From Adiantum capillus-veneris (taxonomy: Eukaryota > Streptophyta > Polypodiopsida > Polypodiales > Pteridaceae), in contig CM043945.1 of assembly GCA_014529385.2 (NCBI GenBank), forward strand, positions 4,374,312 through 4,438,311: a DNA stretch of 64,000 nucleotides, read 5' to 3'. A model generated the notes under the pieces. It ran no database searches, was not told where the DNA came from, and saw only the letters and a program-made list of their open reading frames with translations. The first letter of the stretch is position 1. Each line of letters opens with the position of its first letter. This document shows positions 32,034 to 42,472 of the stretch, piece after piece. Position numbers and translations under genes: made by a program.

Positions 32034-33995
32034 GGCTTTTGAATAGTATGTTGAACTCAAGGACATAGATAAGGATGAATGTGGAAAATATTTTCCTCAT
32101 ACACTAAAAGAGATAGCTAGAAAATGGTACTACCAATATCCACCCTACCAGCTCAAATCCTATAAAAACCCAATTAAAGCTTTTTTCTTGGAGTATTTAG
32201 ATAATAGAGGTGATGAGAACATACTATTCGAACTAGAAAAAATCAAGCAAGGAATATTGTCGATCAAAAGTGTGAAGGAGCAGTGAAAGAAGTAAGAAGA
32301 CGGTGTAAGAAGGTAGTGTAAGACGTGAGCAGTGTAAGACAGTGCACTTGCAGTGAAAGAAGATGGGGTAAGAAGGTAGTGTAAGACGTGAGCACTGTAA
32401 GACGGTGCTCTTGCAGTGAAAGAAGATGGGGCAAGTGGCTCCAAGGAGAACGAGACCATCACGAGTATTGGTGGTGACAAAGATAAATACCAAGGGGGTA
32501 CTAGCTGAGGCAGAGACAAAGGTGACTTTGGAAAAACAAGCTTAAATTGTTATAGGTGTGAGAAATATGGTCACTTTGTAGCTCAGTGCCCGAAAGCCTT
32601 CAAACTAGAGGGACGTGAACTGAAGGCACCTAAACCAGTGCCAGTAAGGGTGGTGACCAAAGGTAAAGAGGTTGTAATTGACAAAATTCTAGATGAACCT
32701 GAGAAGAATCAAACTATTAAAACCAAGAAGTGGGAGTAGTAGAGAGTTGTATGGAAGGCAAAAGACAAAGAGAAATTAGTGTATGAATGGCAAGAGCAAT
32801 GAGAACTGGAAACTAAAATTACAGAGAATCTAACAAAGAAGATGCTAGAATAGCCTGAGTTTTCAAATGCTTTTACGATTCAAAAAATATAGCCTCAGCC
32901 TTTAGGGGCGCAGAAGGAGCACTTACCACAACATGGGGAGAAGGCACTATCTAGATTGAATGAATCCATGGTAGCGGCCGTTTAGTGTCTCGTTGAAGAA
33001 TTACAATAAGTAAGAGAAGACTTGACCGAAGCTAGAGGAAACTGAATTGATGAAGGATCAGTCAAAGAGTCCATCACTATGTCAGCCAGCTACCAGACCA
33101 TGAAAACCAGCCCACTCGAACTGTGAAGAAATTCAATCAAAGTAGAAATCTTCCAGTTCAAATTGTAGCTATGGTAATGAACATGATGAAATATATGTAA
33201 AGGTCTGTGAGAGAATCCAAAAGTTGACAATAGAGTTGGATGATATCAAACGCACATTTTCAGAAGCTACAAAGTTCATCAAACAGAAGAGGAAGACAGA
33301 AGCTAAAGCAAGAGCAATGGAACTGGTAGCCATAAGGGATGATGAGGTCCCATCCATTTAGGCTGACTACAAGCTAAGAAAGCTGTGAAAACCATTATCA
33401 TGAGTAATACTGGATGGGGGATTTGGTGTCAACATCCTAGGTGAACATATGAGGCAGAAACTGGGGATTACCAATTTGAAACCAACACCATTCAGAGTCA
33501 GAATGGTTGACCACAGGGTAGTCCTGGCCATAGGATTGATTGAGAACATGCAAATCAGGGTAGGGAAGGAAAATTCAAAACCAGCTTCTTAGTCCTAGAT
33601 GTACATGGAGCGTATGGAATGATTCTCGGTAGAACATGGCTAAGAACTGCTAGTGAAACACATGATTATGCTAATCAAACACTAAAAATTTAGGGCTCCA
33701 ACAAGAGAATCCACTTAAAGATAGATAACACAAGAAGCTGAAAGAAAGCTTCAATACCAAAAGAGTTGTGCAATAAATATGGAACAAAGAAAATTGAAAG
33801 GATGTTAGCCTTAAGGAACATTTTTCCTTTCACAAAAATCAACCTGAATGTTGTTTTGATGGATAAAGAGCAGGCTGAGAGATAGAAGAAACAATACCTA
33901 GATTTGTTCAAAAAGTCGAACACTGGGGAGAGAACTGTTCAGTTGGACGGACGAACACCAAAATAGCCAAACCAGTCTGAGCATGACAAGTTCGA
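32034..33995 (+). pseudogene. Gypsy-2 gag and protease (unit 2)
   Basis: It repeats the unit 1 gag core (GKYFPHTLKEIARKWYYQYP, 32080-32150). The first two zinc knuckles are lost and replaced by a minisatellite. The third knuckle (CYRCEKYGHFVAQC) survives at about 32535-32590. Unlike unit 1 it keeps a protease of the DGGxGVNIL type: GFGVNILGEHMRQKLGI, FRVRMVDHRVVLAIGL, VLDVHGAYGMILGRTWL (about 33415-33650). The segment ends at about 33995, where LINE-B prime begins. Multiple stops are present. Confidence 0.8.
32281..32430 (+). repeat. About 63-bp minisatellite in Gypsy-2 unit 2
   Basis: The unit AGGTAGTGTAAGACGTGAGC recurs at 32311 and 32374, with flanking CAGTGAAAGAAG at 32281, 32351 and 32415. 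About 2.3 copies. It lies exactly where unit 1 has the two zinc knuckles that are missing here. Confidence 0.85.
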
Positions 33996-34009
33996 TTTCA
34001 AACCAACAC

Positions 34010-36465
34010 CAAATTAGCACATAAAGCCAAGCCATGAGTGATAGGATCAAGGATGCCAAGGCCACATTGTGATTTTGGTTTAGTGATAGCTACCCATTTA
34101 CCCCATTGTCACGGTCTGTCAGCAGTCAATTTATTTCTCCACAAGAACTCCTTGATTGGTTTCAAGAAGGAACTCCAATTTTTCGGGATAACTGTAGGAA
34201 GGGTGACCTGAAGGTTATATACGGGATGAAGAAGGTATTTATTATGGTAGCTCTATAGTGGAAGGGATTTAGGATGAACTCCCAACCCCTAATTTTATTC
34301 TTAATTTTTCCTTGAACCCAGTCAAAGGTAGTCTTGTGAGTAATTCCGGGCACCCCTAGGTGTCAAAAGATCTTATCTCTGTTTACAACCTCTCCATTCC
34401 AACCTGCCGAATCAAAATTATGATCTGCCATCGAAGAAATAAGTCTTGATTTCTCTATGTTGCATTGAGACCCTAATGCCATGGAAAACACATGGACAAT
34501 CTCCAAGGCTTGCCTAACATTGTTCCCATCTGCCTGGAGAAAGAGTAGTGAGTCATTCTACAAACATCTTAATAATTAAGGAGTTGTTTTCCATTCTGGA
34601 TTTGCATCCCTTGAATCTCTACTCTTTCCACCGCTTGTTCCAACATTGCAATAAGAGGGTGGGTGCAAGTGGAAAACCAAAGCAGAGCTAAGGGACATCC
34701 TTCACGAATGGATCTCTTGACATGAAAGCACTCAACTCTTGAATAGCAATCCTGAGGAGCTCCCTTCCCCAAGAGTACTTATCCCTAAGGGACATCCTTC
34801 ACGAATGGATCTCTTGACATGAAAGCACTCAACTCTTGAATAGCAATCCTGAGGAGCTCCCTTCCCCAAGAGTACTTATCGCTTGGTATTTTGTGGACCA
34901 AACCCCAAAGTTTGAAGTGTTTCTTGAAGAAATGACCAAGTTATCCTATCCTATGCCTTGTCAAGGTCTAGATGTAGTAGTACACATTCGTGTTACTTGA
35001 ACTTAACATATTCTATACCTATCATGGTGGCCAGGATGTTGTCATAAATTGATCTACCTTTAATAAATCCATGTTGGTGGGGAGAGATAACATCACCTAA
35101 CATAGGGTCATTCTTTTAGCAATGATTTTAGCCACCAACACCTTGTACACCACTATCATCATTGTGATTGGTCTCCTGTGTTTGAGTTAAGAGGAAGCTA
35201 GCTAATTGCTTGAGGACTATCTTAATTATTCCTTTCTTCACCCTTGATTCAAGCGTACCTTTAGTAAAGGCTTTGTTAACCATATTCAAGAAAGATGGAC
35301 CTAGAAGCTCCCAGAACTCTTGACAAAACTCGGCCATGGTCATGTCCCATCCTAGTGACTTTTCTCTGCCTAGCTTTTTGAGTGTCATCCCAACATTCAT
35401 CCAGGGTGAATGGCCTTTCCAAATAGCTCACCCGGTCAGAGTCCACTTATGTTGGGGTGGCCCTGTAAAATTCTTTGTCTTAGATTCTTTGATTATGGGA
35501 AAGGGGAAATCTTCCATTCCAATGGTTTGGCTAAGATGATCTAACATCACTTTGCCCATCTAATCAGGTTTTTTGATCTCGACTCCTTGGTTATTGATCA
35601 AGGAAGAGATAATAGCCTATTGTTTTCTTAACTTGATTGTCTTGAGTAGGGTGTTTTTGTCAGCCTCGTCAATCTTAATTCACCTCTTCTTGGCTTGATC
35701 AAGCCTAAGGAGATAGTATCCACAATTTCCCTTTTGTGCAAGGTCTAGTATTTGAACTTCAGTCATTCAATGTGTTCTTGGTCCGAGGTCTTGCCTTGCA
35801 TTTTCTTATGGCCTAGCTCTTCAAATCTAGATCTGCATACTGAAATTGCATGTTTGTTATCCTTTTTGAGCACTGGACCCACTCTCTTGGTTGCAATTTT
35901 GATCTTTTACTAAATATTTTCCACAAGTCACTCTATTAATTGATGATATGTTGGTTCAGTTCTTTTGCAGCCCGGACACCAGAGCCTTGAAGTGAGCCTT
36001 TTTAAACAAATTTGGATACAGGATAAGTAATTTCTCGGCACCCTACGACTGATGTGATTATTTTGAAGAAAATACTAAGGTTCCAAAAAGGAAAAAATTA
36101 TCTAAGAGACTTTCAATCACGAGCACTTGCATATGCAATGAAGAACGCACCCAATCTCCACTGTGAGAGAAATAGAGTCTATCAAGTTTAGAGGCAAATT
36201 GGTAGAATTGGAGACTATGGTAAGTGTACCCCATGTCATCCTTCCAAGGGCCAATCTTCCAAGAATCAATCAGAGCCCATTTATCCTGTAGGGAAATCTA
36301 TTTCTTACTCTCCTCCAGCAAGAATGCTCGAAGGGCCCTGCCTATCTTGTCTAGTACAAATCATGTTAAAGTCTCCCATCAAGCAGAAATCCCCCTCTAT
36401 TTGTGATTGTGAGAGGTCATTCCATAACATATTCCTACCTTTGGAATCATTAGCTGGCGCTGGGA
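34010..36465 (-). pseudogene. LINE-B prime (unit 2), reverse strand
   Basis: It is the paralogue of 29968-32033, lacking the 3' end but extending further 5'. The endonuclease continues to about 36465 with APANDSKGRNMLWNDLSQ, FCLMGDFNMICTRQDRQGP (GDFNM at about 36363-36378) and WALIDSWKIGPWKDD. The RT part matches unit 1 but is more damaged; the FADD box has become FVE-stop at about 34553-34564. A 97-bp tandem duplication lies inside. Beyond 36465 LINE homology ends and a histone-like sequence begins. Confidence 0.85.
34688..34881 (+). repeat. 97-bp tandem duplication in LINE-B prime
   Basis: CTAAGGGACATCCTTCACG starts at 34688 and 34785. The two copies appear identical over about 95 bases. 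The corresponding place in unit 1 (about 30645-30745) has a single copy, so this duplication happened after the two units separated. Confidence 0.95.
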
Positions 36466-36489
36466 GCTCAAGCCTTCCAAGATTCCACA

Positions 36490-36765
36490 AAGAGAAAAAA
36501 AAATGTGCCAAGAAGAAGGACAAGCTTACATCCAGAGAACAACAGGCCCAAGAGGAGCAGAGACCAAAGTATTAAAATGACCCTCAATGGGCCCAGCAAC
36601 CAACCCCTCCACTGCCACTAGCAATAGAAAAGAAACGAAGATGAAGGCCACGAATGGTGGCTCTACAAGAGATCAAAAAGTACTAAAAGAGCACCGAGCC
36701 GATCATTCCAAAAGCAACCTTCTCTCAAGTGGTGAGAGAGATTATCGATGAATATAGTTTTTGTT
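36490..36765 (+). pseudogene. Histone H3 family fragment, CENH3-like N-tail and alpha-N helix
   Basis: One forward frame, read through three stops, gives a Lys-rich tail (KEKKKCAKKKDKLTSREQQA) and a Pro-rich part (WAQQPTPPLPLAIEKKRR). It then reads RPRMVALQEIKKY, stop, KSTEPIIPKATFSQVVREI (36648-36750). This aligns with histone H3 around VALREIRKYQKST and FQRLVREI. The residues IIPKATF in place of H3 LIRKLPF, and the long divergent tail, resemble the centromeric variant CENH3. The stops at 36642-36644 (TGA) and 36684-36686 (TAA) fall where H3 has Arg and Gln, consistent with CGA to TGA and CAA to TAA changes. The histone fold core after the alpha-N helix is absent. Confidence 0.65.
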
Positions 36766-36885
36766 TTGTTTTTGTTTTGGGGATAGGTACCCTCTGTCAT
36801 TTCCTCAAAATAAAAGAGACAACAAAGACTTCAATTGCACCCAAGATCCTGGGGCAGACAGTTTTGTCACTAGTTTCCCCTTGAC

Positions 36886-37149
36886 TATGTGAGGCTTCAC
36901 TTGTAGGCTAGCCGCATCGAGCTTCAGGAACAATGCCTCGTGTGATACTATGTCATATGTCTTTTTGAAATCAATGTAGGCTACAAAGGTTGGTTTCTCT
37001 TCCTTTGACAAATATAGTGATTCTATAACTAGGATACAACGTGTTTTTTTAATTGGCCCTATAGGACGTCTCCGAGAATATTTTGGTGCAGCTCTTTTGG
37101 GATAGCATTTCTTGTATGGTGCATGCAAATGATTAACTTTAAAAAACAC
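36886..37149 (-). pseudogene. LINE-D RT fragment, second copy
   Basis: The reverse frame reads RPIGPIKKTRCILVIESLYL, then PTFVAYIDFKKTYD, SHEALFLKLDA. It matches 4720-4870 and includes the RT palm Asp. Only about 90 codons remain; it breaks off at the left near 36890, where duplication homology also ends. Confidence 0.75.
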
Positions 37150-37344
37150 AAATTTAGCCCTTGTAATTAATTTAGAAAATGATAGTTGCTTCCATAAGAA
37201 CTAGATTATTCCAATGTAATCTCTCGTTTTGAGATTTATAATCTTTTCATATGATATAAATGACTCAAATTTCTACAATTTGGAGCAATTGTAGCATTAA
37301 TTGTGTACATTATACTTTTTAAGTATCTGTACTTCTCAAGTTGT

Positions 37345-37650
37345 TTAATTTAGGTCTCGACTGCGATAACGCATTCCGGGTGACCGAGAGACACCGTTGG
37401 TCTAACTTTTGTCCAATGAGGAAAACAGAGGGACCATATGGATGTGACGAGGTGCCCATGGCGCACAAGGGTTTTTTGCCTCCGTCGCATTGCGGTGCAT
37501 AGTGGGTATCTTTCTACACCCATACGGTCCCGCCATTGCCTGGTTTTGACAAAAGCTAACCGGCGATGTTTGCCGAGCACCTCGACTACGTGATCGCGGT
37601 CGGGGGTTTTGTGGAAGCCGTTCCATGCACTCATTGCCTTAATCAAACCT
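37345..37650. other. CpG-rich segment unique to copy B
   Basis: This piece has many CG dinucleotides (GACTGCGATAACGC, CGGCGATG, TCGCGGTCGGGG), unlike the CpG-poor sequence around it. A reverse frame of 98 codons is open but I recognise no domain. It may be a recently arrived or formerly unmethylated gene fragment. Confidence 0.4.
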
Positions 37651-37819
37651 TTTGGACGATATCAACAAAGAAAAAATGTACAGTACACATTGATTTGAAA
37701 AGACAAAATTATTTTCTATTATTTTTGGAATTACATCATGGATGGTTTGTGTTTTTGCAAATTACATTTGTGGATATGAGACGAATGGCAAGATTAATGC
37801 CAAGGGTTTTTATAATTTC

Positions 37820-38640
37820 TCATGTGTTTGTTACCCCTTGACCTATGCTTAAGGCACAGTGCGAGAGGACTGGCCCAAAGTACTTGCTTATAAAGGCATA
37901 CGAGGCCGCCTCACGATCCATAAATATATATTTATTAACATTAAGGGTGAGAGAATCTTCGGTGAGGATGGCACTCAATGCTTTGCACTTGAATAGCTCC
38001 ACACTACCATGCTTAGAAATCTCTGTATGAGCAACTCAAAGAATGGGTAGCCCAAGGGCTCATGTAGTGCCGCACGGAGCTATCCTAGCCATTGAGGATG
38101 TTGCAAGAACCTCCATTTCGCATTGCAAACTTATCCAATGCAACTTATCAACATAGTATACAGCCTGCAAAACACTTTGAAAGACAGTACCACTTGCTGT
38201 AAGAAAGACAGACAATCGTTTAGGTTTAAAAATGTTTACCTCACTTTCCTCGTCCATTCCTTCAAGAGACTTTCTCGTAAGGTCAATACTGGAGCGATCA
38301 TCTCCACCAATAGGAATCAATGTTTTATGTTGGTGGAAGCGCTTTTGGTCACGCTTTCATAGAAGGAAGTACTTGATTTAATGTCCGATACTTACCATCA
38401 TTTACACAAAATTCTATTTTTTTTTATTGGGGAGGTAGGAGCGGCTTGCCAAGATTCTTTGGTCTTCAACGTCAATTTCAAATTTGGCCGAATCTGCCTT
38501 TCCACTTGGATCCTTTATGGCCGCTAGCGAGCAGTGAGAGCGACTTGCTTATCCCAAGTCCAAGTGTTTTAACAATGTTAGTGAGGAACAAAAATTGATG
38601 ACCCTCCACCATTGCATGCAAAGTGAATATTTGAAGGTCA
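37820..38640 (-). pseudogene. Unrecognised coding-like fragment (copy B)
   Basis: Reverse frames: LFKCKALSAILTEDSLTLNV followed by NKYIFMDREAASYAF (37820-38002), VFQSVLQAVYYVDKLHWISL (about 38110-38170), IPIGGDDRSSIDLTRKSLEG (about 38255-38320), and AAIKDPSGKADSAKFEIDVE (about 38480-38540). All but the first have counterparts in copy A. The donor-like GAAAGTGAG/GTAAAC recurs at about 38240. This looks like pieces of one protein on the reverse strand, but I do not recognise the family. Confidence 0.4.
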
Positions 38641-39277
38641 AGACTTCCTCCAATACCTCATCTCTCTCTATTAGCTGATCTTCCTCCTTAGTGGAGTTGG
38701 GCTCTTGTAAGAGATGAGCACCATAGATCCGCCTTCCATCTGGTCATTAACCTTTTGGACAAGTTACAATCTCATTTGACTCCTCCACAATGCTCACAAG
38801 GGAGTTTCTTGCTCACCTTTTCCTTTTAATTTTCCCTTCTCCATGTCCTCAAGCACTAAAACCAAAACCATATCCCAAGCTATGAATTGGGTACCTATAC
38901 ACCCTATGTCGTCGAACACCCGTCGTCACCGACTGTTGCGCACCACCACTGCCTCACCAAAACTGCCGCCAATGTCCAGCCGTGGCACCGCGCGCAGCGC
39001 TAATATGATGGCCTCCATGGTTACAAGCTCCAAGGAGCACCAGTTCCCTTTGAGATACCCAAGAGTGGCACATGGTATAGCATATATACCCCATTCCTCA
39101 AGCCTTTGTGCCCCCATGTGGGTTCGCTCCCACTGCCACGTGGCACCCGCTCGTGAATAGCCCTCAAGGGCAGGCTTAAACTTTTGAAACATTCACCTAA
39201 AAACCTTCTCATGGTGCCATGTTTGACCCGCAACATCTCTTTGCTCTTGTGCTCAATGCTCAAGCCGTAAAGACTGG

Positions 39278-39592
39278 ATGGAAATTCAGCCTACCAAATT
39301 CAATCTTGGTAAGCCTTGCCATTTTATCGATTTCTTCAAGCCTGGTAGCCGTGGCCGCGAAAAATATAAAAATCTATCTGTAACCACCCTTAAGCAACCG
39401 TTCTCAACTTCATCGGACCCTAACTTGGTAACCGTGGACCCATTTGGAAACTTCCGTCAGATCGTACTAGCTGCACATGGTGTGTTGTATCTTTTAGAAC
39501 CCCGTCGAGCCCAAAAAAAGCGGGAGATGGCACGTCTTCCAAAGCAGTCAAAGTGGCACGTACTACCGGACCCTTGGCAAACTTTCAGCTAG
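39278..39592 (+). other. Open frame of 104 codons, not recognised
   Basis: The forward frame contains FNLGKPCHFIDFFKPGSRGR and PFGNFRQIVLAAHGVLYLLE. Its first half is shared with copy A, its second half lies in the block absent from copy A. No domain is recognised. It could be chance. The stretch 39600-40385 has no convincing coding signal. Confidence 0.25.
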
Positions 39593-41589
39593 CCCCATAA
39601 CTTGCTCTGTAGAGCTTGGAGAAGACCGATATGCTCCACAATACAACTCGAGCTCTACAATTCCACTTGCTCACTCCAACTATGGCCACCTATTCGTACC
39701 TGCCCTGCCCGTCGGTGTTCTGCAAGACCTTTCAACTTTGGATAGCTCTATCTTTCACATTGTGGCTCCGTTTAACGAGCTATCCAGACAGGCTTCTAGA
39801 GCATCTTGATCACTACATTTCAAGACACTATCCCTGCACTTTGAAGACCTAATCCTGTCATCCCAAGTGGCCCACTTTGGAGCCTTTTTGGCCTAGAAAG
39901 CTGCATATATACCATACATTTCCACTACTCTTGTCATGCCCAGATCCTCCATACCTGCTTAAACCTTTTTTTCAGCACCTATATGCACCCATAGCATGGC
40001 TTGGCACCACTTCTAGCTTCGACTAACTTTGCATGTACCAATGCCCTTAAAGCCTTTTGAGTAGAACCATAGGCTCGTCCACGTGATCGCGATAAAGTTG
40101 GGCTATGATTTTTAAAGAAACCCAGAGTGAAGATGTAGCATGTCTACATTTAAAGGTCGCTACAGGTTTTCAAGACACCTAGAGTGTAGATAGAGCATGT
40201 ATCTAAGACAACTTTCATATCTTTTTAATCACAAATAATATAAGAAACTTTGCTAGTAACCAGCCAGAATGTATATGTTTCAATTTTGTTCCCTAAAAAA
40301 GAATCCATCATGTAGCTTCCTTCTATGAGTATGTCTTGATAGAACTTGGCTAATGATAATATATGTGTAAACTTCACCTTGATGTCTGACTCGTCTGGTT
40401 GAGATAAACAATTAACATTGGAAATTTATGTGAAGGCTTATTTTCTCTTAAGTTCAAAGTGTCGCTATGCGAAGGCATTCGAAAGCATTAGCTCCCTGGG
40501 ACTTGTTCTAATGTACTCCAAATTTGAAAATCCACTCCAATCACCCAGAAAATGTAAAAATGATATCTCGAGGGGCACAATACTTATCAAAATGCATGAA
40601 CACCACATTTAATTGGTTCATATCCCAAGTATAAGCTCTATAAAAGTGTGTCTTTAATCACATTACGATGACATAAATGCTCACTCACATAGCTATTTAA
40701 ACCTTGCATATGCCTTTTAACCATGTTTGCGCTTCAAGTTCAATCATATGGGTTACTTCTCAACATCTTTTTTAGAGACTATCCTTGAGTTTCGCTCCTA
40801 CCTCACTATAAAGTGGACATCATGTCTCCTTCCATAGACAAACTGGCATTTCTCCCACGTTTATAGAGAATGATCATTTTCTAGCTTTCGTTTCCAGTTT
40901 TCGTACCAACTTCTCCTTCCAAATCCCCATTCCGTACTTTAGACATGAGTATCCACTGTGGGGAATGGAAATTCATGCCCGTTTTCATTCTACGTTCCAA
41001 TTTGACGGCCTTTCTATCACACCATCCATTCCTCTTGTATCTTGTGTTAGTTTCACAATTGTATGTGCTTCTATTCTCTCCATCATCCTTGAATTTAGAA
41101 TGGCAAGACCTCAAATAACATTCGTTCTCGTAAATAACCCTCGTGGTTAATATTAAATGAGAAGCCTATCTAGAAAACAAACACAAAAAGATAGCTTTAA
41201 TTAAAAATGACAAATTAATTAACCATATAGAACTCCTCAATCTATGCAATACACAGCCATTGAAGGAGGTGCATGTGGCACTCGGAACTTCTTGGCCATT
41301 GACCCTATATATGTACACATCTGACATCCGTGTGAGCACGTCTCATACCAAAGATTGAGCCCTATATTCAAGCTTTAAGCCTCAAAGTAACATATATTTA
41401 CAGAACTTTTTCAACGCTTATATTCAATACTTTTCTTAGAAGATACTATGAAATCCTTAGGCAATGGTTAAATATCGAGCTGCGTGCCCCGTATAGATGC
41501 AGGTGATCGGCACAATCAGTCACACAGTTTACAGGGGGGCAGTGCATTGATTTGAGTTATATGTAGGTGCTCGAAGCACGTAGACATGA

Positions 41590-41720
41590 GTGTGCACCTA
41601 GCGCAGTGGTAGAGAAACCGCCTCTCAACATCGAGGAGTTGGGTTTGATACCGTGTGGGTCAGGCTTTGACTGACATTTTCGTTAACCGGTTTTTGCATG
41701 TTGGGTGTGACTAGGAACAA
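41590..41720 (+). mobile_element. tRNA-derived SINE
   Basis: GTGCACCTAGCGCAGTGGTAG is a tRNA-like start with a perfect polymerase III A box (TAGCGCAGTGG, 41599-41609). A B box GGTTTGATACC (41642-41652, one change from GGTTCGANNCC) follows 32 bases later. That spacing is normal for tRNA genes and SINEs. It lies in the 760-bp block that copy A lacks. The 3' end and any target duplication are unclear, so the right limit is approximate. Confidence 0.65.
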
Positions 41721-42472
41721 ATTGGGGGTTGCTTGCCACGATGGCAAGTACACAGATATCTAACCAACACCCAATCCTTACTAGGCTTTATACAAGAGAA
41801 CTTTGCACATGGACGTAGTAGAACGTATCAGTTTCTACGATAATTGTGAGTGCATTTTGCTTGATCTTTTTGTACACTTAGTGGCTACTTTCAACAAGAA
41901 TAATCACCCATGCACTAATATACCTAGATGAATCTAGGATAAGCCCATAAGAATATACGCAAATTAAGATGCTTATGATAAAAAATTAGCAAAGCCTAAA
42001 TTCTTGAGTCCCACCAAGCGTAGCTATGGTGAGCATAAATCTTTTAGATTAAAAAATGAAAAACCGGTGGTTTTAGCGAAACAATGATATTGTAAAAGCC
42101 ACAATTTCGAGATAGACCTACCATGATAATACCCTTCACTTTGAATATTAGATCCTTTTTTGTAAAGAGTTAAGACTAGTACCATAGTTTTTCCATATGG
42201 CTATCATGCGGCAATGGCACGAGACCATGAAAGTATGGTTTATGTATGCTATAGAGATGTTAATCCAAACATGCATGATCTTAATTTCCAACTAATAACT
42301 TAAAAGAGATACATGGTATCACAATGAGCTTTAAAAATGTGACAAATATAATCATGATGAGAAGTGTCATACCATGAGAGTTTTCCAAACCTGTATGTGA
42401 CTACTTTATAAACAATGAATAGGAACCCAATGTTTTGATTTAGTGTAACTTCATCCCAAACATACTTGTATA

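Larger units (their letters stand above)
20413..36170 (+). repeat. Large tandem duplication: Gypsy-2 fragment plus antisense LINE-B, two units
   Basis: Unit 1 starts at about 20413 (AATAGTATGTTGAACTCAA) and ends at about 32033 in the LINE-B endonuclease. Unit 2 starts there with the same gag sequence and runs to the matching endonuclease point at about 36170, after which LINE-B continues to 36465. Without LINE-A, unit 1 is about 4.6 kb and unit 2 about 4.1 kb. Both keep gag then LINE-B in the same order. The left flank of unit 1 has more gag and the right flank of unit 2 has more endonuclease, as a simple tandem duplication predicts. Confidence 0.85.
36890..42472 (+). repeat. Dispersed segmental duplication, copy B
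   Basis: Collinear counterpart of 4720-7775, same orientation, 32 kb away and nearly twice as long because of four extra blocks (37325-38105, 39450-40385, 40586-40985, 41139-41900). The last block begins and ends with AATAA, and it contains a SINE. The join of the 39450-40385 block in copy A shows only 2 bases of microhomology. Copy B ends at about 42472, near the palindrome CTTGTATACAAG. Confidence 0.85.

Noticed and set aside
41599-41652. Functional tRNA gene
   Set aside because: A and B boxes are good, but I could not build a complete acceptor stem or anticodon arm, and the tail beyond the B box is SINE-like.
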